Position numbers and translations under genes: made by a program
Source: Anoplopoma fimbria
Lineage: Eukaryota; Chordata; Actinopteri; Perciformes; Anoplopomatidae
Assembly: GCF_027596085.1 (NCBI RefSeq)
Contig: NC_072469.1
Coordinates: 11,367,914-11,431,913, forward strand
Direction of reading: 5' to 3'
DNA length: 64,000 nucleotides
Part shown: positions 46,130 through 60,080 of the stretch, in pieces
Layout of the letters: every line of letters begins with the position of its first letter
Position numbering within the stretch: the stretch's first letter is position 1
The notes under the pieces: generated by a model
What the model saw: the letters and a program-made list of their open reading frames with translations, nothing else
The model's database searches: none
What the model was told of the DNA's origin: nothing

Positions 46130-46620
46130 ACCCTGGTACTTGACACCTATCCTGAACAGATAAAACCGGGAGATTTCCTTTGTTCGTCCTCTTGTCCTTT
46201 TCGTTTTTCTCCGTGTTGGATATCAACGAGTAGCCTCATTTATAGAAAAATTCTGAGCAATATCCCCTCTCCAACACCGAACCGGATCCAACAAGAATTC
46301 CGACAGAACCAAAGGTCCGCCGGCAGAGCTGAGACTACTAGGACCGCTGAATTCAATTCAATTCAGTTTATTTTGTATAGCCCAGAATCACAAATTACAA
46401 ATTTGCCTCAGAGGGCTTTACAATCTGTGCACACTGAAGCAACCGCTGAGAAACCATCGCTCCTGAGAGCCCTCAAATCGGCCTCCTTTGCGTCATCGAC
46501 GGGAATAACTTCCGTTGGAAGGGACGCGAGCCGACTCAGAGGACCGCCGAAACAGCTGGCTGAACCCCTGCAAAGTCATCTGGACACCGCTACTCACAGT
46601 AGGAACAATCAACTTCAATA
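46130..46620 (+). other. GC-rich block with a retroposon insertion
   Basis: A GC-rich island in AT-rich surroundings. It has a long open frame (46097-46648) but no recognisable domain. It lies directly 5' of LTR-like copy C and may be the upstream (U3-like) part of that element. Copies A and B lack it. The frame reads through the 91-bp retroposon insertion, which shows the present frame is not ancestral. Confidence 0.4.
46351..46441 (-). repeat. 91-bp retroposon 3' tail with an 8-bp target duplication
   Basis: Minus strand, same family as 23290-23895 and 31400-31848. On the plus strand it reads ATTCAATTCAATTCAGTTTA, then AATTTGCCTCAGAGGGCTTT. ACCGCTGA flanks it at 46343-46350 and 46442-46449. 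A strongly 5'-truncated insertion. Confidence 0.85.
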
Positions 46621-47034
46621 TGATCCAGGTTTGGTGTTGGGTTTATAAAAGCTCTGAGAAATAATAATTTAGATTGACCGGGTAGAATAGGGATAGGAGA
46701 AAGAGGAGACCACAACTTTCCTTCACTGTCTGATATGATATTGCCTGTTTATTTGAAATCAATTCATTCCTGATTTGTATTCTTGTTTAATTATTAATCT
46801 TGTCATCCATTCATTTAATCCCTTTAGAAATAAATTACTCATTTATCGCCAAGTCATTGTCTGTCATATTGATTCAAGGTGGGAATTATAAAGTTCAGGA
46901 CTTACGCCTAAGATATTGAGACTGGATAATTTGTTGCCAAATTATTGACTTTATTTTTATTATTTTCTCCTATTTAGGAGTGGTGCCACGTGAGCAATAT
47001 TTAAATTTTAACGTAGTTATTAATAACCGCTACA
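46621..47034 (+). repeat. LTR-like repeat, copy C
   Basis: Starts near TGATCCAGGTTTGGTGTTGG, with TATAAAA at 46644-46650 and AATAAA at 46829-46834. It contains GACTGGATAATTTGTTGCCA and ends ATAACCGCTACA. TATA box, then polyadenylation signal about 185 bases on, is LTR-like order. No gag or pol frame follows. From 47035 to 47694 nothing is recognised. Confidence 0.65.
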
Positions 47035-47694
47035 TTGATATTGGTTGATTCTGCAAAACTCAAATCAGTGCCCCTGTTTTTTTTAATTATTTTTTATTTT
47101 TTACAATATCTAAAAAAGTGTTTATATACTACTAAATGGCGTTGCCTAATACATATATGTTTTTTTGAGAAAACATACCATAATTGCTGTGTGGTTTATG
47201 GTTGCTGGCTGGACTTTGATCGGTCAAGGAAAAGATTGGTTGTTCAGGTAAAAATATTAGTGAAACACTGTTGACATTTAAGTTATGCAAAATGACCAAA
47301 TACCTGCAAAACTAATGGCATTCCCATCAGCTTCAGAGTTTGCATTTGCATCTCGTTCAAAGCATTTCTGTGTAGCCTCACAGAGCAGCTAGCTAGGCTG
47401 TAGAGTCTACAGTGTAGACTCTTGTGCTGCTTCTCAATGTGTGTTCTTCCGTACTCACTCGTGCTATAAGTGCATAAATATGGTCACACCAATCTCTGAA
47501 CCTATCAGCTATCATTCTGATGACGGATAAGCCTCTATGGGAGAGGGGCTACATTTATGGGGTTCCAGTGCTTGTTGTTTACGGTCTGAATAGCAATTTG
47601 AGACCACGTGTACGACGGGGTTGTTTACAAGCAAATATTACACCTATCAAAGCTAAATCATAGTATGATAGCTGGGGAGTGTCTTGATGGACTT

Positions 47695-47925
47695 GTATAT
47701 CACTTTTCTAGTCTTCTGACTACATCATTCACCCATTCACATCCGATCATACAACGATGGCAGGGGCTACCATGCAAGATGCCACCTTCCAATCAGGATC
47801 TATACCCATTCACACACCGTAGGAACAGCCACAGGAGTAATTTGGGTTTAAGTATCTTGCCAAGGATCAAACAGCCAATCCTCTGATTGAAGGACAACCC
47901 GCTCTACCACTGAGACACATTTATA
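47695..47925 (-). repeat. tRNA-derived SINE
   Basis: Minus strand. The head (47925 inward) has TGTCTCAGTGGTAGAGCGGG and a mutated B box (TTTGATCC). The body has TACTTAAACCCAAATTACTC. The tail is partly deleted, leaving TAGAAAAGTGATATACAAGT. Confidence 0.8.
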
Positions 47926-50068
47926 CGTTGCTTCTTTCTCACACGGACCGTTAACCTGCATTCAACTGAAGCCCAATCAGATGTGATTGGTCAATACGAC
48001 TCAGAGTTCAAACAGACATCAGAAAGCGATAACCACTTCCCATACCTAAATCTTGTCCCTCTCTCCTCCAGCTCTATTCTTGCTCGAAATCGGGCAGTGG
48101 TGTTATTATATACATTTACACAGGCGTTTTTTCTTGAAGCTACAACTGGATTACTTTATCCTGGTTTATGTGTGGAACGTATTCTTATTCTTTTAATATT
48201 ACAGTTTGCTCTTTGTTTGTTAAACATGTCACTGTTTTGCCAGCAGACTTTTCCATGTTTGTGATGGGTCATATGCTGCATAAACCGACCCTTTTATCTA
48301 AACATGTTCATAGCCAGATTAAGAATCCCTAGTTTGAATCGACAAGTATGACCACCAGTAGGACCACTTAAGTTTTTTGGGGTTATTCAAGCCGGATAAC
48401 AAAGATACCAATATGAATATATTGAACGCCCTTCATAGTACAGGGTTCTGCTCAAACACCTTGCAATCAGGTGTGAATAAGCAGAAGAATTCATGTCTTA
48501 AGGTTCCCTGTTTCCTTATCCCACTGGATTGAATTTTCAACCATGTCTTTTTTCGAAGTTTGAAGGTCATATACTGTGTTATGTACCAACATTTCCTCTT
48601 TTTTTTAATAAACAAACACTTTCTCTAGATTAGAGAAGATTTCACTTGTTTGTAGAGGGACATTTTTTTACACAGCATCCTTCTTCTGAGTCGTAGGGAT
48701 TTGTTTGGCTAATTCCTCTCTTTTACTGGTGTATTATTATGGATGGGTTGTGCGTAATGCTTTGGCATACAATGCTCGCTTCGTGCATGTTTCTCAGTGA
48801 ATGCACATGGATTTCTGAGCTCATTGAAAAGGTTCCTGTCTCAGGTAATCAATAAAAAGACATGTTTGCTCTAACTCGTGTCTGAGCTCCCAATGCAGGC
48901 GCTTTCTTTGTCTCCGGGAGAGGTGAGCATTGTGTACTTGAGCTGCTGACTAAGCTCCATCTTGTAAAAAAGTAAGGTTATAGGAAACCAATGGAGTGAA
49001 AGCTCTGGGAAACTTTATGCAAAGCAGCACCGCGCTTTGTTGTATCTGAATTGAGCCTTCGATAAACAAAAGCTGTGGAGCGTTTCACAGTCAGTATGTG
49101 GATGTCCTTTCTGGTCAAAATAAAAGTTAAAGTGGATTACTTTTTAAATAATCACTAGGTATGTCTACAGAAGTCAATATTTGTATCCCTATCTGGATTT
49201 GTTGAGATAGAAACAGTCTTTGTGTGGGGATTGGGATAAAAACTTGCTGATCCACCGGCTGTTGTGATTTTGATGCACCGTTGTCACTGTTTTACAGTCA
49301 CCTATAATGAATTACAACAATGATTTGCTTCTGAACTGAATGTACTGGTAGGAGCTGTCAAATTCTCATTGTCCTGTGAACAATGGCGTGTCTTTGGGTT
49401 TGATTGCCTTACCACTGTTTCTCTGCCAACTATAATATTGTGGAAACATCAGAATGTAGACTTTTCAAACAACTATGCTGACTTTAAAGTAATCCCCGAC
49501 CCGAGCATGTTTCAAGTGTTTGCATGAATGGAAGCCAGTGGCAGCCTGGGAAAAAAGAACAACACTAGACAAAAAATAGCACACTTTCTTTTGTTTAAAT
49601 GCTTAAAACAACCTATGTTTCCACTTGGCTGATAAGAAGAAGCTGTAGGCCGTAAGAGGAAGAAGTGAGACAATGGAATAGCCTAACAAAACATGTGTCA
49701 GCAAAGCTTGCAAATGATTGTAACGATCATAGGCATGATGCATTTTAATGACCAATGATGTCATCCTGAAAGGGGGAACAGTTCAGACTTGTTTCATGTG
49801 TATCAATGGTGGCTGTGATTCCAAAAATTAGGGAGGACAGAAGGAAAATCACCCCAGTGAAATAGTATATATATATTTTTTCTCTTATTTGGCATTTCAG
49901 TTATATGTATGGACTCAGTACTGCTTGATATATGTGCTCTCAAGTTCCAAATTTGTGTATGTCATATAGTAGGGGTTACATGGTTTTCTAATAAAAAAAA
50001 TTTGGACTGGAAACCGTCTTATCTGGAAAGCACTTTGTCCTCAAGCTTTGAAAAGGTGTTATATAAGG
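47926..50068. other. Unclassified stretch
   Basis: No gene recognised. CCAATCAGATGTGATTGGTC near 47972 is a CCAAT-type inverted pair within what may be an old repeat. The rest is unremarkable. Confidence 0.35.
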
Positions 50069-50362
50069 GCGTAGTGGAGAGCAAGGTAGTTCTCCAATCA
50101 GAGGGTCGGTGGTTCGATACCCGGCTTCGGCAGTCGATGTGTCCTTGGGCAAGACACTTAACCCCAAGTTGCTCCCGAAGGCTTGCCATCGGTGTGGACT
50201 GGATGTTGCATGAATGTTAGTTAGAGTCTGATGGTGGCACCTTGCATGGTAGCCTTGTCATCAGTGTGTGAATGGGTGAATGATATGTAATATACTACTG
50301 ATTGTAAGTCGCTTTGGATAAAAGCGTCTGCTAAATGACTGTAATGTAATGTAATGTAATAT
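50069..50362 (+). repeat. tRNA-derived SINE with L2 tail, near full length
   Basis: The head has GGCGTAGTGGAGAGCAAGGT (damaged A box) and GGTGGTTCGATACCC (B box). The body is shared with the GCGCT-tail SINEs: GTCCTTGGGCAAGACACTTA, CCCCAAGTTGCTCCCGAAGG. The tail is AAGTCGCTTTGGATAAAAGC, GTCTGCTAAATGACTG and (TAATG)n, matching the end of the L2 at 35.2-36.3 kb. Confidence 0.92.
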
Positions 50363-50637
50363 AAATAACAGTATTAAGTAAAAATTTCATTGCAGGGTCT
50401 GGATGAGAATAAACCTCATGCGTAATGTGTCACTTGATGCCTGTCAGTAAACTGGACAAGCCACCTCCCTCCTCCCATGGGTCGAGCTCGGACAGCTAAG
50501 CAGGGTCAGAGGCTGCCTGGAGCGTGCGGCAGCGTCAAGACTCCACCAGGGAGCTGATGGAGAGCGCCGCTAGGGTGGCGTTTCCGTTTTCTGGGTTTGT
50601 GTATTCGGAACAAATAGAGTTTGTTTTCAGTATAACA

Positions 50638-50735
50638 GGCTGTCGGACAAATGGGATTTCAGTCCAATTGGGCCACATTTTTCTTCCCTTGGGGATGGAA
50701 ATAATGGTCCATCAGAACAATGGGGTGTCCCCCCA
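50638..50735 (+). repeat. Short repeat built of about 20-bp units, copy 3
   Basis: GGCTGTCGGACAAATGGGAT, AGTCCAATTGGGCCACATTT, GGGGATGGAAATAATGG and ATCAGAACAATGGGGTGTCC, parallel to 15832-15935. The middle is diverged. Confidence 0.6.
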
Positions 50736-53274
<2,539 letters not shown>

Positions 53275-53934
53275 CTGATCGGCTCTTTGGAGGGATGTGA
53301 GAAGACAGAATGCACCAGGCATACCTGACTCTGCAATATGAAATATGTTGCTAACCTGAAAAGGAACAGAGGCAGAAGTTCTGACAGGCTGTCATCACAT
53401 GAATGCTGGATTAAAAAAAAAAAGAAAGGTTTGTAAAAAATAATTTATGCCCTACAATAGCACTACAGCAAATTAAGAGGCTGCGTAGGTGTGACCACGT
53501 TGCCACGGGTTAAAGGTCAAGACTTATAAAACACTAAGATGTTCCACAGTTGATCATTTCTTTGAGCCGGATTGTACAACTTTGGAAAATGAATTGCAGT
53601 AGAAATCCTATTCTCCACTTCAACATCCTCAGGTTTCAGGAGTCAAAGTCCCATTCATTTCTCTCATAGACAATGTCATGTGACTCATAAATTGGCATTA
53701 AAAACATATGTTTTAGTAATAAAATAAGAATAAGAATAAAAATAAGAACAAGCTACGTTTACAATGTCTGCTCTAAGTGGACTTTCTTGCGTAACAGGCG
53801 TAACAAAGGAATGTAACAAGTGTGAAGTAAATGTTTAGTTTAGGTTAAATGTCTGCCTTTGTTGTTCTGTTTTGTTTTACATTTTCTTTATTTTTCCTCA
53901 TGACAGTTTTTAATTCTTCTATTACAAACTGCTT

Positions 53935-54300
53935 TCTGACTGCATACAAACAACCAAGGATCAATCATTTCCTCACGTACCAGTACAATTCTCCGTATCT
54001 CTCCCGACTTCCATCTGGCTTTGAGGCCAATTCATCTGAGACTGAAGAGCTGCCCTCTGCTAGAACTGCTCCTGCTTCCATCCACTTTATCCTCAACCAA
54101 TCTGCTGCCTTTGATACTGTCAACCAGCAGATGCTCCTCATCATCCAGTCTGACCCGAGGATCTCTCAGGGATTGCCTTCCACCTGTTGTACCTCACTTA
54201 TCTGATATAATGGAGGGGTACTCCCCATGCTGGACTGTCTCCTCCGGGTTCCCTCAGGGCCCAGTCTGGATCCACCTCCCCCTCTTTCTGTAATCCTCTA
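53935..54300 (+). pseudogene. Very old L2/CR1-type RT fragment
   Basis: Reads LPSGFEANSSETEELPSA, then LNQSAAFDTVNQQMLLIIQS and, after frame changes, SGFPQGPVWIHLPLFL. These correspond to the FRxx[18 protein letters not shown] and GVPQGSVLGPLLF motifs of L2-like RT. Most spacing between motifs is lost, so this is a strongly decayed fossil. Confidence 0.65.
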
Positions 54301-56164
54301 CGAGTCCGTTTCCTGCCCAGATGGCCTAGAATCTTGGTGATACTCGTGAAAGAACTCAAGGGGCTCATTGTGTGACCTGGTCCTGCAGGTTTTCCCTGGA
54401 CACCTATGTGAACAAGGCCCAACATCAGCAGTGACCTCGTTCCTTCCTTTCAGTGTTGTACTCACATATTTTGTATTTTTCACATTTGTTAAAAAAAGGA
54501 AAATGGCTTTTGAGAACAGCTTTTTTTTTTACATGGCGTTAAGGAGTAAAAATAAATGTTTTATGTTGTACAGTGTTCAAATTGGTAGGAGCACTACAGC
54601 ATAATACTTACCAAAGAAGACACCCTAACTTTGGAGGGGAAGGTCTTTATCACCACAACGCCACAGCAGTGTGTCCTTTTGTTCTGCTTTCATAAAAAAT
54701 CACTCATAGTTTGAATATTATATTTTTGCAGTTTTACAATACCAACCTGCACATTTAAAACCAATGTATTCATTAATTTTAAAACCTTCACTTAATTATA
54801 ATCTTCTGTAAATTGTTTATGGCAGGTTTTCGGTATAAAACATTTATTTTTACTCTTTTCTTTAGTTCATGAAAATTAACATTATGTAGTTTATAATTAC
54901 AAGTCTCTCTAAAGAGCATGAATGTGACTAGAAGTCCCTAAATAAATATGGTATTATTATGCATCATGTCATCCCATGAGGACCATTTCAACAGAATGAC
55001 AAAGAAAAACACTCATTCATATAAAGATAGCATAGATGTGACTAAACACAGCAGTAGCATTTGCCAAATGGCAAATTATGTCTCTTTCTAAACTGCTTGT
55101 GGGATGAAGCTAATTTCCAGATTAGCTAAATACATATGTACTAACAAAAACATTTCAAATTAGATTCCAGTGGTGGCTGGGTATGATTTTTTTAGACTCA
55201 TGTGAGCCAAAGATTTCTATGTGCCTTGATAAGTCCAAAAGTCTTAGTTTATTGAAGAAAAGTAGATGTAATCATTACAAAAATAAGCTGCTTCAATACA
55301 TATCTGTATTGCCTTTAATCCTTTCAAAAATCATATTTGCTACTATTTTCCCCTTTTTTAAGGGCGATGTGTCATTAAATTGGACAAACTGACATTCAAA
55401 GCTTTATGGGAAAACCTCACTAGAAGTTTAGAAATGTATATTATTATCGATTATGACTAATTGTCAAGGATGATAGTTATTAATTACAATAGGGCCAGTG
55501 CATAAGTAAAACGTTTTTTTTTGTTGAAATTCTTATTACATCCTGGCAGCATCAATGAATCAAATGCTCTGACAAAAAAATGATGTACTGTATATTGCCT
55601 GTGCATTCATTGCTCTTCGCCGGAATCTTCAACAAGCTGCTTCCTTGACAGCTGTGAGTACTAACAATAGCCATGTTAGTTGTTGACATTTGTTCGTAGG
55701 CCTGGTTTGAGGCTGTTCTAAATTTTTTCACAGAGCAAAAACAATATCTGGTAAGAAAATATTGATCAATTTATGAGAAAAAATGGCCCATTGTTAAGCA
55801 AATAACATATACTGTGGGTCACATTTGGACCAGCAAGTTTTCCTCTAATGATCACTTAATCTGGCCAACTCAACATGGCTGTGATCACTATGGCTCACAC
55901 TGCAGTGAAAATATGTGATCAGCTAAAGAACCGCACAGCAGTATACGGCAAAATGACGTTAATGGTCAGTTTTCTGTGCAGTTTTCCTTATGGACAATGG
56001 CTCAGACTTGGTGAAGGCCTGATAGTGACTTCTTGCACATCAGGTGCATTGCTCAATCCCTTTATTTGTAGTTTAAAATTCTCTGAAACAGTGTTAAAGA
56101 GTGAGCCATGCCTTCACCAGGAAAATCACAGTTTGTGCATCACTCAAACAAGATTGTGTCATCC
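54301..56164. other. Unclassified AT-rich stretch
   Basis: No gene or named repeat. Open frames at 54368-54604, 55183-55392 and 55875-56192 have no domain and no splice context. Confidence 0.35.
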
Positions 56165-56275
56165 TTTATTTGTAACTGCTTATCCTGTTTGAGGGGCCAG
56201 AGCCGATCCCAGCTGACATTGGGCGGAGGCAGGGTTTACCCTGGACAGGTCGCCATACTATCACACAGCCTGATA
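56165..56275 (-). repeat. 3' part of the GGAT-tailed SINE
   Basis: On the minus strand it reads ATGGCGACCTGTCCAGGGTA, GCCTCCGCCCAATGTCAGCT and GGGATCGGCTC, as in the SINE at 32742-33114. Head and GGAT tail are lost. Confidence 0.75.
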
Positions 56276-56627
56276 ATGAAAATATGACATTTATACACAC
56301 GTGGACAAAATTGTTGGTACCCTTCCGTTAACGAAAGAAAAACCCACAATGGTCACTGAAATAACTTGAGACTGACAAAAGTAATAATAAATAAAAATGT
56401 ACTGAAAATTAACTAATGAAAATCAGACATTGCTTTTGAATTGTGGTTCAACAGAATCATTTAAAAAAACAAACTAATGAAAATGGCCTTGACAAAAATG
56501 ATGGTACCCCTAGAAAGATTGAAAATAATTTGACCATAAGGACATGTTAAACTAAGGTGTGTCCTCTAATTAGCATCACAGGTGTCTTCAAACTTGTAAT
56601 CAGTCAGTCTGCCTGTTTAAAGGGTGA

Positions 56628-57401
<774 letters not shown>

Positions 57402-57479
57402 TGACCCAAAACACACAGCTAAAAACACCCAAGAATGGCTAAGAGCAAAACATTGGACTATTCTGAAGTGGCCTTCTAT

Positions 57480-58210
57480 TTCGATGCCATAATACACACC
57501 ATGTTTGGAGGTCAAATGGCACTGCACATCACCCCAAAAACACCATACCAACAGTGAAGTTTGGAGGTGGGAACATCATGGTGTGGGGCTGTTTTTCAGC
57601 ATACGGCACTGGTAAACTTGTACCGAGACTTTCTTGATAGAAATCTGCTGCTATCTACCAGGATGATGAAGATGAAACGAGGGTGGACATTTCAGTAAGA
57701 CAATGATCCCAAACACACAGCCAAGGAAACTCTCAATTGGTTTCAGAGAAAGAAAATAAAGCTGCTAGAATGGCCCAGCCAATCACCTGACTTGAATCCA
57801 ATAGACAATCTATGGAAAGAACTAAAGATCAGAGTTCATAGAAAAGGCCCACGGAACCTTCAAGATTTGAAGACTGTTTGTGTGGAAGAATGGGCCAAAA
57901 TCACACCTGAGCAATGCATGCGACTAGTTTCTCCATACAGGAGGCGTCTTGAGGCTGTCATTACCAACAAAGGCTTTCGTACGAAGTATTAAATAAATTT
58001 AAGTAAGCGTGTTCAATACTTACTTATCCCTGTGTCATTCCATTTTATTACACATAACTTAATTTCTGAATTTATTTGTTTGGTTTTCTTGTATGTATGG
58101 ATTACTTGGGTTGTTACCGACATCTGGTGAAAATGTCATGTCAATAGCACCTTTAGAAATATATTTACTGAGAAAAATGGTGACGTGTTCAATACTTATT
58201 TTACCCGCTG
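57480..58210 (+). mobile_element. Third-family Tc1, 5' half missing, inside the second
   Basis: Keeps the C-terminal half of a transposase and the right terminal repeat (57993-58210), ending TTCAATACTTATTTTACCCG then CTG next to TA (58211). There is no left terminal repeat. Since Tc1 elements insert whole, a later deletion probably removed its left half together with part of the host transposase. Confidence 0.85.
57490..57992 (+). pseudogene. C-terminal half of the third Tc1 transposase
   Basis: Reads [20 protein letters not shown] and [11 protein letters not shown]. After deletions it continues [55 protein letters not shown] and [14 protein letters not shown], with TAA at 57990. The second Asp is present in DNDPKH; the expected Glu is replaced by Asp in PIDNLW. 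A stop interrupts just before DNDPKH (TAA after ISV-like text). The first catalytic Asp region is absent. Confidence 0.88.
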
Positions 58211-58586
58211 TATGTGGAAGGAGCTGAAACCTGAGACAGCTGGAGCAGTTTGCTCACGAGGAGTGGGCCAAAATACCTGTTGACAGGTGCAGAAGTCTCA
58301 TTGAGAGTTACAGAAATCGCTTGATTGCAGTGATTGACTCAAAAGGTTGTGCAACAAAATATTAAGTTAAGGGTACCATCATTTTTGTCCAGGCCATTTT
58401 CATTAGTTTGTTTTTTAAAATGATTCTGTTGAACCACAATTCAAAAGCAATGTCTGATTTTCATTAGTTAATTTTCATTAAACTTTTATTTATTATTACT
58501 TTTGTCAGTCTCAAGTTATTTCAGTGACCATTGTAGGTTTTTCTTTCTTTAACGGAAGGGTACCAACAATTTTGTCCACGTGTGTA

Positions 58587-60048
58587 CATATTGTGTATGT
58601 TGTACATGTTTTACAGTGTCATTTCTCCAGCTCAAAGATGACTGGAAAGTTCTCCGATCACCTTACCAAATGTTCTTTTTGTTTTTCGTTCATTTGTTTG
58701 TGATGTTGATGGATTAGTCAGTTTTTCACCCTAGAGTCAAACAACTAAAATGGCTTTGACATTTTCTTTAAAAAAGATACCTAGCCATACCTAAGGCCAA
58801 GCATTGGTTTCCAATACTCAATATGGTTGCCAGTGGCAACCAGGCAAACCTTACTGTTGAGCCTTGAGATGGTGCCTGGTCACTGCTCAGTAAGTCAGAC
58901 TTAAACTGACTGATCAGCTGAAGGCTGATGTTGTGTCCGAGGGGGATCACAAGTTAACCCAGCTGACTGAACAACCTGCTACTGCAGCTGCTATCAATCT
59001 GTCTGCGGGTGTGGAGCAAGCAGTAGACACAAAGCCTCCTTTGGTGGGTTATGCAAAGAAATCGGAGACATCTGTGTCAACCCACCTGTCCTTCAGTAGT
59101 ATAAGTATGGTTGTCACACATCCTGCTCTGTCACCTGGGTTTTGGGTGAAAATAACTTTGTTACATACGTCATGTTCCTGACATTGGTTACATGTTATGT
59201 ATTTAAGTAACATAACATGAGTCATCTTTGACTTTTGGTTACACACGGGATATGAACAGCGGTCTCCTGGGTGAAAGTCCTGTTTGTTGTTAAATTGTAA
59301 AAAATAAAAATGAGAATATGTTAATGTTTTGCTGTTGCAACATTAGGTTTATCAGAAGCAAAATACAGCAGACAAACGAGGTAGTGAGGGAAGCTAAGTT
59401 CACACTACACAATTTCCGAAGTTGCCAAGTCATACTGTCATACTACGGCGCGGAGGAATTCCAAATGAGTATGTCTGGTCTTCAAAAAACATGTGAGAAG
59501 TGTTGTTGTGCGTGATGTTGTCGTCAGCAAACATGTTTCCACACGCCTTTACTATTTATGGCCTGTTTCCCCTAGTTGCATCGGCAAGAACATAACTTTG
59601 CTTGTTTTACTTGAGTGCTGAACTACTATAGGCTTAATAAAAAAAACAAGAGTATACGTGCTGCTCGGGGTCTCACTTGAGGGGCTTATTCCCCAGACAC
59701 CTAATGCATGTTTGTTGACACTTTCTCATCTAACACCTAGCACTGCTATTCAATTTCCACGCTGTCCGTGCTGTGTTTGTCTTTCATATGTTGGGGAAGC
59801 AAGCAGCTTACTTCAGGGAATAGCCCCTCCCCTCCCCAGGCCTCTGTGGCCAGCCTTGATAAGCTACTTTTGAAAGAATTCAGTTTCTTTGCATCAGATT
59901 ACATAATGAAAAAAAGGAATAAATTCCATTTTGTATTTTGTTTGTCATGTTTTTTTATTGTAAAACATCAAATATTAAACTTTAATCTTTAAGATTTAAG
60001 TCCTGATTGATTTAGCTACACATGGCAACATCAAGTGTGGTTCTACAG
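58587..60048. other. Unclassified stretch
   Basis: No gene recognised. An 80-codon open stretch at 58930-59180 has coding-like composition but no domain or splice sites I trust. Confidence 0.3.
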
Positions 60049-60080
60049 CATATATATGTATATATATATACATATATATG
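60049..60080. repeat. 32-bp perfect palindrome of alternating purine/pyrimidine
   Basis: CATATATATGTATATA and its exact reverse complement. It could extrude as a cruciform; most likely a (TA)n variant. Confidence 0.85.

Noticed and set aside
58933..59181. 82-codon frame with coding-like composition
   Set aside because: No recognised domain, no ATG in good context and no reliable splice sites.
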